A stretch of DNA of 6,745 bases from Gammaproteobacteria bacterium. Lineage in GTDB: Bacteria > Pseudomonadota > Gammaproteobacteria > QNFN01. Within the stretch, counting starts at the first letter, position 1. Each line of letters begins with the position of its first letter. Of this stretch, positions 1 to 4,569 are shown piece after piece. The notes beneath the pieces were generated by a model that was not told the DNA's origin, ran no database searches, and worked only from the letters and a program-made list of their open reading frames with translations. The DNA lies in the NCBI GenBank assembly GCA_003645555.1, contig QNFN01000104.1, forward strand, positions 1 to 6,745. Direction: 5' to 3'. The position numbers and the translations under genes were made by a program.

Positions 1-127
1 CTGAAACCCAGGCTCGGCCTCGCTTGTCCGGTTCGCGGCCGGTGGCGAAGGCATCACGTTGGCCATCCGGGAAGTGCCGTCGTGAGCAAACCCGATAGGG
101 CACGACAGGGGTGCCGTGCGTCGTCCG
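1..127. other. region downstream of the SRAP-like gene, no gene recognised
   Basis: No convincing reading frame. Short overlapping inverted repeats occur: GTCGTG (79-84)/CACGAC (101-106) and GGCAC (99-103)/GTGCC (111-115). They could form part of a weak terminator for the minus-strand cassette, but no T-run is present. Confidence 0.3.
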
Positions 128-538
128 TCAGCCGCTCATGATCCGTGGCCAGCGGTCGCAGGCGGCATCCAGGCGGGTCGGGGTCAGGGTGACGACGTAA
201 ACCCGTCGCTCTTCACCTTCGCGCGCCAGCAACCCCTGCACCCACTGGCCCCGTGTCACCTCGAACCAGTGCACCTCGCCGAGACCGTCGCGCTCGGCGA
301 AGTGCCGCAGCGGCAGTTTGACCGGGCGCGGGAACCAATGGTCCCACTCGCCGGCATGGATCGATTCCAGACGGGCCCAGCCACCCGCCGGCAAGACGCC
401 GTGCTGGCGTGGACGGCGACCCCAGGTCATCAGCAGCGCGCCGCCGCCACGCCGACGTACCGGCAGCCGTGCGCGTGGGTTGTCGAAGGCGGTGCGCACC
501 TCGAGGCCGTCGTAGTTGTAGATCACTTCCAGGCACAT
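128..538 (-). CDS. minimal SRAP/YedK-like protein, third gene of the lexA-polymerase cassette
   Basis: SRAP (YedK/HMCES, DUF159) proteins form a covalent link through Cys2 to abasic sites in single-stranded DNA and so shield them. This 136-residue protein begins Met-Cys, placing Cys at position 2 after Met removal. It has a WGRRP segment (39-43) like the family WGL.P, a WARLES segment (54-59) where the family has NARAE(T/S), HWFEVTRGQW (90-99) matching the conserved Glu region (YedK Glu105, here Glu93), VYVVTLTP (113-120), and CDRWPRIM (127-134) matching HDRMPVIL. It is far shorter than YedK (about 220 residues). The usual active-site Asn aligns with Trp54 and the usual His with Cys127, so the chemistry may be altered. 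The start is fixed by the Cys2 logic; the ribosome site is weak. It follows a DinB-type polymerase and lexA on the same strand with no operator of its own, so co-transcription is inferred. The SRAP assignment rests on motif order recalled from the family and not on a search. Confidence 0.72.
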   Translation of the reverse strand: MCLEVIYNYDGLEVRTAFDNPRARLPVRRRGGGALLMTWGRRPRQHGVLPAGGWARLESIHAGEWDHWFPRPVKLPLRHFAERDGLGEVHWFEVTRGQWVQGLLAREGEERRVYVVTLTPTRLDAACDRWPRIMSG

Positions 539-554
539 GCTCGTTCGTGTGTAG

Positions 555-572
555 GTCGGACTTCAGTCCGAC
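555..572. repeat. REP-like palindrome, copy 1
   Basis: GTCGGACTTCAGTCCGAC has perfect 8-base arms around a central TC. It lies 16 bases upstream of the SRAP-like start codon. An inverted copy lies at 662-679, and the identity extends 1 base beyond the core on one side and 2 on the other. Sequences of this design are common as REP elements in gammaproteobacterial genomes. In RNA it would fold as a tight hairpin between two genes of the cassette. Confidence 0.8.
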
Positions 573-661
573 AAGGGACCATCAGTTGGCCCGTGTGTCT
601 GGCTGGAACTGTGGCAGGCAGGGGGTGAACCCGGTTTTTGGGCCTGCGTCGAATCTTGTTT

Positions 662-679
662 GTCGGACTGAAGTCCGAC
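662..679. repeat. REP-like palindrome, copy 2 (inverted relative to copy 1)
   Basis: GTCGGACTGAAGTCCGAC is the exact reverse complement of the copy at 555-572. The two face each other across 89 bases, the layout of a REP doublet (BIME/REPIN). It lies 38 bases downstream of the polymerase stop codon, so the pair fills most of the gap between polymerase and SRAP-like genes. It could limit read-through or stabilise the upstream mRNA. Confidence 0.8.
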
Positions 680-716
680 CCGCAAAGAACTCCTGGCAGG
701 TTCATACGAATGGGCA

Positions 717-1946
717 TCACACCGTCCTCCGGTGCCCGGTCGGTTTCCACGCCGGAGCAATCACGTCAGGCATCTCCGAGCGGCCGAGCAGCCGTGCCGG
801 GGCCAGCGCCAGCGAACCGAAGCGCTCGTTGACCCGGTCGGCCGCGCTGTTGAGCGCATGCCGCCGGTCGCCGGCCGGTGCGAACAGTTCGAGTTGCTGG
901 CTTGTTGGTCGCGGATCGAGGGCGGTGACCTGCACCTGGTGCAGTCCCTCGCCGTCCCAGCAGGTGTCGAGCACACGTCGGCAGAGGGTGAAAATCGCGC
1001 CGCCGTCGGCGGTCGGCAGCGGCAGTCGTGGTTTGCCGCCGAGCCAGCCGAGGTCGGCGCGCAGGCCGATGAAAAAACGGCTCGCCTCGAGGTCGTGGCG
1101 GCGCATCCTGGCGCCGACCTTGGTGCTCATGTGCAGCAGCCGGGTCAGCAGCAGTTCACGGGCGCGGGTCGCCGGCGGTAGCACCTGGCCGTGGCCGAGC
1201 GACTTCGGTGCCGGCACCTCGCGCGCCAGCCTGGTCGGGTCGCTGCCCTGGCACATGTGCCAGATGCGTCGTCCAGGGTTACCGAAGCGGCGACCGAGGA
1301 CGCTGATTGGCAGTTTTTTCATGTCACCGCAAGTGCGTACGCCGTGCTGTTCGAGGAAACCGCCGATGCCGCGGGCGATGCCGCACAGCTCGGTGACCGG
1401 CACGTCGCGCAACCGCGCCGCCGCCTGCCACGGGGGGATCACCGTCAGGCCATCTGGCTTCTGCTGCTTGGCGGCGAACTTGGCGGTGGTCATGTCGCCG
1501 CTGACGCCGACCGAGCAGAGCAGGCCGGAGGTGCTGAAGATCACCTGCTTGACCTGTCGGGCGATGGTCTCTGGATCGCCATGCAGGCGTTGGCAGCGGG
1601 TGACGTCGAGGTAGGCCTCATCGACCGAGTAGATCTCGATATCGGGCGTGATCTCCGCGGCCAGCGCCGCCATGATCCGGCTCGACACCTCGGCGTAGCG
1701 GTGCGGCCGCGCCGGCAGCCGAACCAGGTCGGGACAGAGCACCAGCGCCTTTGGCAACCGGGTGCCGGTGCGAATACCGAAGCGGCGCGCCTCGTAGGAG
1801 CAGGTGATGATGCAGGTGCCGCGCAGGCCGTTGGTGATCGCCACCGGACGGCCGCGGTACTCGGGGTTGTCCTGCTGCTCGATGGCGGCGAAAAAGGCGT
1901 TCATGTCCGCCAGGATGATCGCCCGGTCCCAGAAACGTGCTGTCAT
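717..1946 (-). CDS. dinB: Y-family translesion DNA polymerase, DinB (Pol IV) type
   Basis: This is an error-prone translesion polymerase of 409 residues, close to the usual Y-family length. Motifs run in the family order. LADMNAFFAAIE (12-23) carries the metal ligand Asp14 and the aromatic steric gate Phe19. SYEARRFGIRTG (50-61) follows, then YSVDEAYLDVT (106-116) with catalytic Asp109 and Glu110. GVSGDMTTAKFAAKQQKPDG (147-166) is the palm/thumb signature, and a helix-hairpin-helix-like region (189-209) follows. The little-finger domain ends with QLELF (351-355), a good beta-clamp binding motif, and a conserved-looking tail IAPAWKPTGHR (396-406). DMN resembles UmuC (DVN), but the rest is closer to DinB. 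The start is 8 bases after the lexA stop, with only a weak ribosome site (GGTAG), which suggests translational coupling. Expression should follow the lexA promoter. All catalytic residues are present, so it should be active. Confidence 0.94.
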   Translation of the reverse strand: MTARFWDRAIILADMNAFFAAIEQQDNPEYRGRPVAITNGLRGTCIITCSYEARRFGIRTGTRLPKALVLCPDLVRLPARPHRYAEVSSRIMAALAAEITPDIEIYSVDEAYLDVTRCQRLHGDPETIARQVKQVIFSTSGLLCSVGVSGDMTTAKFAAKQQKPDGLTVIPPWQAAARLRDVPVTELCGIARGIGGFLEQHGVRTCGDMKKLPISVLGRRFGNPGRRIWHMCQGSDPTRLAREVPAPKSLGHGQVLPPATRARELLLTRLLHMSTKVGARMRRHDLEASRFFIGLRADLGWLGGKPRLPLPTADGGAIFTLCRRVLDTCWDGEGLHQVQVTALDPRPTSQQLELFAPAGDRRHALNSAADRVNERFGSLALAPARLLGRSEMPDVIAPAWKPTGHRRTV

Positions 1947-1954
1947 GGGTTCGG

Positions 1955-2566
1955 CTACCGGTAGGAGCGCAACTGGGCGACGACCACACCCTGGATCTGG
2001 ACCCGGGAGGCGGGGTAGATCATCGGTGCCAACGCACGGTTGGCCGGCTGCAGCGTGACGCTGCCGTCGCGGTTGTTGCGCAGCCGCTTCAGCGTCGCCT
2101 CTTCGCCGTCGATCAGTGCAACAACGATCTCGCCGTTGGCCGCATGCTCGACCTGTTTTACCACCACCATGTCGCCGTCGAGGATGCCGGCCTCGATCAT
2201 CGAGTCGCCCTGCACGCGCAACACAAAACGACCTGGCCCCATGAAGAACTGGCCAAGGTCGATGGTTGCCTCGTCCGGGATCGCCTCCAGCGGCTGGCCG
2301 GCGACGATGCGGCCGAGCAGGGGCAACTCCATCACCCCTGGCATCGGCACGACCCCGGCCAGACGGATGCCGCGATGGCGGCCGGGCTCGACCTCGACCA
2401 GCCCGGCATCGACCAGTGCGCGCACGTGGCGGTGGACCACGCCGCGCGACTGGATGCCGAGGGCCTGGCCGAGTTCGGCCAGCTTCGGAGTCACGCCGTG
2501 GTGGGCGAGGTGCTCGCGGATGGCGTCGTAGGTCTGGCGCTGGCGGTCGGTGAGTTCAGTGAGCAT
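1955..2566 (-). CDS. lexA: LexA repressor (self-cleaving S24 peptidase), non-canonical DNA-binding type
   Basis: LexA represses damage-response genes and cleaves itself when RecA is activated by single-stranded DNA. The 203-residue protein has the usual length and layout. A winged helix-turn-helix spans about 1-70 (LTDRQRQTYDAIREHL...RGIRL). The cleavage site is Ala89-Gly90 in GRIVAGQP. The serine nucleophile is Ser122 in GDSM and the general-base lysine is Lys160 in ATLKRL, a spacing within one residue of E. coli LexA (Ser119/Lys156). The recognition helix reads IQSRGVVHRHVRAL. This is unlike the gammaproteobacterial SPNAAEEHLKAL and closer to the alphaproteobacterial SKSGIHRLI. That agrees with the GTTC-N7-GTTC boxes immediately upstream and implies autoregulation. 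It is the first gene of a cassette with the polymerase and SRAP-like genes. Only a weak GGA precedes the ATG by 10 bases. It may be a second, cassette-specific LexA beside a genomic one, as with LexA2 in Pseudomonas; that is inference. Confidence 0.95.
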   Translation of the reverse strand: MLTELTDRQRQTYDAIREHLAHHGVTPKLAELGQALGIQSRGVVHRHVRALVDAGLVEVEPGRHRGIRLAGVVPMPGVMELPLLGRIVAGQPLEAIPDEATIDLGQFFMGPGRFVLRVQGDSMIEAGILDGDMVVVKQVEHAANGEIVVALIDGEEATLKRLRNNRDGSVTLQPANRALAPMIYPASRVQIQGVVVAQLRSYR

Positions 2567-2582
2567 GGCGATCGTTCCAGAT

Positions 2583-2600
2583 GTTCTCTAAACGTTCTCT
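2583..2600 (-). promoter_or_regulatory. LexA box A (GTTC-N7-GTTC), start of lexA transcript
   Basis: On the plus strand this reads GTTCTCTAAACGTTCTCT, a direct repeat GTTC-N7-GTTC, the established alphaproteobacterial LexA box. It begins 17 bases from the lexA start codon and overlaps the region just downstream of the predicted transcription start. It is 16/18 identical to box B read from the other strand. A further GTTC lies at 2574-2577 and a GAAC at 2607-2610. Binding by the adjacent LexA is inferred. Confidence 0.8.
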
Positions 2601-2608
2601 CATGGTGA

Positions 2609-2637
2609 ACGATAGAGAACATTTGGAGAACGTGCAA
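2609..2637 (-). promoter_or_regulatory. predicted sigma70 promoter of the lexA cassette
   Basis: Minus strand: TTGCAC (2637-2632) as -35, a 17-base spacer made of LexA box B, and TATCGT (2614-2609) as -10, placing the start near 2602. The hexamers are imperfect (3/6 and 4/6). The call depends mainly on the ideal spacing and on the operator sitting in it. Confidence 0.5.
2614..2631 (-). promoter_or_regulatory. LexA box B (GTTC-N7-GTTC on minus strand), inside promoter spacer
   Basis: On the minus strand this reads GTTCTCCAAATGTTCTCT, differing from box A at two positions only. It occupies the spacer between the predicted -35 and -10 of lexA, where a bound repressor would exclude RNA polymerase. 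The pair A/B gives an inverted repeat with perfect 10-base arms (2581-2590 and 2613-2622). Confidence 0.8.
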
Positions 2638-2933
2638 CAACGGGCCTCCGGCAGGCAACTGCGAGGAGGGGTGCTGGCGGGTGGCATGCCCGGAGGGGTT
2701 CCGATCGAAGGCCGGGGAGGGCAGGGCAGCAGCGTGCCCGCCGCATTCAGGAGTACATGGGTCATGGTCTGTCCCGGGCGCTGATTCAGACCGGCCGGCA
2801 GGGTCACGGGTCTGAACGTTGATGTGTCCGCCAGTGGTTTCCGGGCAGGAGCGGGCCGGTTCACATCACTCCTGTGTAGGCATGTTTGCGCTACTCTGAA
2901 CGTCATCCCTGAAGCCATCGCGGAGCATCACTG
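2638..2933. other. gene-free stretch between the SOS cassette and the thioesterase gene
   Basis: About 300 bases without a convincing gene: the short reading frames here have no recognisable domain and no ribosome site. No further paired GTTC/GAAC half-sites are seen past 2631. The end carries GGAG (2922-2925), 8 bases before the thioesterase ATG. TACTCT (2892-2897) could be a -10 but has no good -35. Confidence 0.5.
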
Positions 2934-3392
2934 ATGCCCACCTTCGCCCGTACCTACCCGATCCGTTTCGAGGATTGCGACAGCGCCGGGATCGTTTTCT
3001 ATCCGCAGCTGTTCCTGGTGGTGAACCGGGTGGTCGAGGACTGGTTTGCCGACGGCCTCGGCGTCGATTTCCGCACCCTCCATCAGAAGCGACGGCTGGG
3101 TATCCCGACCGTCGAAATGCATGTTCGCTTCCTGCGCGCCATTCGGCTCGGCGACCGGCTCGACGTTGCGCTCGAGGTGCGCCGGGTCGGTAGCCGCTCG
3201 TTCACGCTGGGTATCGATGGCCGCAGCGACAACGTGACCTGTTTTTCGGTCGAGAGCGTGCTGGTCTGTACCGATCTGGTCGAGGAGGGGGTGAGCGCCT
3301 GCACGTTACCCGACGACCTGCGTGAAGGAATGAAGGCCTTCCTGGTCCCGGAAGCAGGCGGCGACGCACCTGCCACGCCAGGGAGCCTCTGA
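2934..3392 (+). CDS. hotdog-fold acyl-CoA thioesterase, 4-hydroxybenzoyl-CoA thioesterase family
   Basis: This predicted cytoplasmic thioesterase would hydrolyse an acyl- or aroyl-CoA to the free acid and CoA. The 152-residue protein has the length of single-domain hotdog enzymes. Its start carries RFEDCDSAGIVFYPQ (11-25), matching the FGDCDPAGIVWYP block of Pseudomonas 4-hydroxybenzoyl-CoA thioesterase, and Asp16 aligns with the catalytic Asp17. The GIPTVEMHVRFLRAIRLGD segment (56-74) matches the second conserved strand region. GGAG sits 8 bases before the ATG. The substrate cannot be read from sequence: an aromatic CoA ester is plausible, but YbgC-like short-chain activity is also possible. 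The gene stands alone between a minus-strand SOS cassette and a convergent minus-strand gene. The last three codons and the stop (GSL-stop) lie in the terminal inverted repeat of a palindromic element, so the native C-terminus may have been changed by insertion. Confidence 0.87.
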   Translation: MPTFARTYPIRFEDCDSAGIVFYPQLFLVVNRVVEDWFADGLGVDFRTLHQKRRLGIPTVEMHVRFLRAIRLGDRLDVALEVRRVGSRSFTLGIDGRSDNVTCFSVESVLVCTDLVEEGVSACTLPDDLREGMKAFLVPEAGGDAPATPGSL

Positions 3393-3540
3393 TCAAATCA
3401 TGAACTCGTACCTGGCGCCCAGAATGTCCAGCTTTGGCGTTGCAAAGCTTCGCAATAGCTAGCTATTGCGTGCGTTTTGCGCCTCAAACCTGAACATTCT
3501 GAAGCACAATCTACTTCGTCCAGACTTAATCAGAAGTTCC
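3382..3540. mobile_element. MITE-like palindromic element with 18-base terminal inverted repeats
   Basis: A 159-base non-coding element. The terminal repeats GGAGCCTCTGATCAAATC (3382-3399) and GGAACTTCTGATTAAGTC (reverse complement of 3523-3540) match at 14/18, all differences being transitions. Inside lies a second inverted pair starting AGAATGT (3421 and 3500, facing inward), and the centre is a perfect palindrome. CTAG follows the right end (3541-3544) and CCAG precedes the left (3378-3381), compatible with a decayed 4-base target duplication. No reading frame is present. I cannot name the parent transposon. Confidence 0.6.
3451..3470. repeat. perfect 20-base palindrome at the element centre
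   Basis: CGCAATAGCTAGCTATTGCG is fully self-complementary with no loop. It is the centre of an imperfect 80-base palindrome (3421-3500; 28 of 40 positions pair without gaps). It lies between the convergent thioesterase and yaiI genes. No T-tract follows, so it is not a standard terminator. Confidence 0.9.
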
Positions 3541-3698
3541 CTAGTGTGAATCACGGCGTCCTGGTTGCAGGAGTGCCGCCTTTGAAGTCTCACGGGTAGC
3601 GGCACGGTCCGGTCATGCTGCCATCAAAAGGACCATTTATTTGAACGCACTGCGCTTTGTGCAACCGACTATCGTGGATCCAGCCTGCCTCGCCGCGA
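3541..3698. other. gene-free stretch after the palindromic element
   Basis: No gene is seen. A 7-base inverted repeat GTGCCGC/GCGGCAC (3573-3579, 3599-3605; 19-base loop) is the only structure noted. It could contribute to termination of either convergent gene but has no T-run. Confidence 0.4.
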
Positions 3699-4145
3699 TC
3701 AGCTACGCTGCGCCAGCCAGCGATCGAGTTGGTCGGCGAATGCCTTGCGATCGGTCTGGTTCAATGCCGGCGGGCCGTCGGTGACCACACCGCTGGAGCG
3801 CATGGTCTCCATGAAGTCGCGCATGTTGAGTCGGGCACGGATGTTTTGCGCGGTGTAGAGCTCGCCACGTGGGTTCAGTGCCAGCGCCCCTTTTTCGATC
3901 ACCTCGGCGGCGAGCGGAATGTCGGCGGTGATCACCAGGTCACCTTCCGTCACCCGGCGCACGATCTCGTTGTCGGCGACATCGAAGCCCGCAGCGACCT
4001 GCAGTGACCGGATGTGGGGCGGTGGCGGCGTGCGCGGGGGGTGGTTGGCGTGTGGTGGCAACGGTACGCCGGTGCGCTCGGCGGCGCGGGACAGGCTATC
4101 GCGGATCGCCTTCGGACAGGCGTCGGCATCGACCCAGATGTTCAT
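3699..4145 (-). CDS. yaiI: UPF0178 family protein YaiI/YqxD (DUF188, PIN-like fold)
   Basis: A conserved bacterial family with a PIN-like fold and no settled function. The protein opens [11 protein letters not shown] (1-11), the family signature with acidic residues Asp6 and Asp8. It continues with [16 protein letters not shown] (50-65), [20 protein letters not shown] (68-87), [10 protein letters not shown] (88-97) and MRDFMETMR (106-114). At 148 residues it matches the E. coli protein (about 150). The ATG at 4145 is chosen over an in-frame upstream ATG at 4199 because the family begins exactly at [11 protein letters not shown]. Residues 28-44 are odd: the family has a hydrophobic strand like PLxLVAN there, but this copy reads [17 protein letters not shown], with prolines replacing strand residues. 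This could be decay or sequencing error in a G-rich run. It starts 10 bases after the stop of the ttcA relic on the same strand. Confidence 0.92.
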   Translation of the reverse strand: MNIWVDADACPKAIRDSLSRAAERTGVPLPPHANHPPRTPPPPHIRSLQVAAGFDVADNEIVRRVTEGDLVITADIPLAAEVIEKGALALNPRGELYTAQNIRARLNMRDFMETMRSSGVVTDGPPALNQTDRKAFADQLDRWLAQRS

Positions 4146-4155
4146 CGGCGGCAAT

Positions 4156-4407
4156 TCACGAGTTGCAACCTGGCACAGTGAAATCGAACCGGGACACACT
4201 GGCCAGGCGTTGGGGGTCGGGGTTGCGCAGCACGGCGAAGATGGTCCCGGTCCGGTTCGGGTGGTCCTGCTCCCGGTCGCGTAGCAGGCGCAGGATGCCG
4301 AGCAGGGTGCAGACGTTCTTGCCGCCGGAGAGACTGACCATCCCGAAGTCGGTAATGGCCTGGCCGACGCGGCCTGAGTTCAGTGGCGGTTGGGCTGACA
4401 CGGGCAT
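4156..4407 (-). pseudogene. ttcA: internally deleted ttcA relic (tRNA 2-thiocytidine synthetase), both ends joined
   Basis: TtcA thiolates cytidine 32 of some tRNAs and normally has about 300 residues, with an SGGKDS P-loop and CxxC motifs. This 83-codon frame holds only its two ends. [11 protein letters not shown] (14-24) and [15 protein letters not shown] (25-39) match the N-terminal VGxAIADFNMI...[32 protein letters not shown] (41-57) and [19 protein letters not shown] (58-76) match the C-terminal [20 protein letters not shown] and PSHLxDxxLFDF. The junction is near residue 39-41 (about 4290). Roughly 190-200 residues, including both CxxC motifs, are gone, and about 8 residues before the P-loop are also missing. 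The P-loop reads SGGKN, so Asp-Ser is lost. Catalysis is not possible. The frame is intact, so a small protein could still be made. The TtcA comparison is from memory of the E. coli sequence. Confidence 0.75.
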
Positions 4408-4421
4408 TCATGAGGGCGGCC

Positions 4422-4427
4422 ATTCTA
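4422..4427 (-). promoter_or_regulatory. possible -10 element of the ttcA relic / yaiI unit
   Basis: Minus strand TAGAAT, 5/6 to the sigma70 consensus, 14 bases before the relic's ATG. No convincing -35 is seen at 16-18 bases. It may be the surviving ttcA promoter, now serving yaiI. Confidence 0.35.
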
Positions 4428-4569
4428 GACGACCCGGGCGAGGTATGCCCGCCAGCCGGACGATCTCGTGACGACTATGCTGAACCATGCCGTGTTCCTG
4501 ACGCAGGACACGAAGATCGGCGAGTCGACGGCCCGCCCAGGCAGAACCTGCTACACCGCGAGGCAGAAG

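Noticed and set aside
79..115. Hairpins as a terminator after the SRAP-like gene
   Set aside because: Arms of only 5-6 bases, competing pairings and no T-run on the minus strand.
409..1614. Long plus-strand open frame (401 codons) opposite the polymerase and SRAP-like genes
   Set aside because: Antisense shadow in high-GC DNA: Arg/Ser/Pro-rich translation, no domain, fully overlaps well-supported minus-strand genes.
1191..1964. Plus-strand frame of 257 codons opposite the polymerase
   Set aside because: Lies antisense to polymerase motifs; composition is Arg/Ala/Gly/Asp-rich with no recognisable family.
1937..2608. Plus-strand frame of 223 codons opposite lexA
   Set aside because: Antisense of the LexA coding sequence; no ribosome site and no recognisable domain.
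2581..2784. Plus-strand 67-codon frame starting at the LexA operator, a possible divergent SOS gene
   Set aside because: Its first codons are the operator half-sites themselves, it has no ribosome site and the rest is low-complexity Gly/Arg; no support for a divergent gene.
2556..2918. Minus-strand frame of 120 codons that overlaps the lexA start and covers its promoter
   Set aside because: Runs through the operator, shows no domain and is Pro/Arg/Thr-rich; treated as non-coding.
4468..4569. N-terminal 34-residue extension of the racemase
   Set aside because: No homology to MR, no ribosome site at 4468, and a better start with AGG spacing at 4570.
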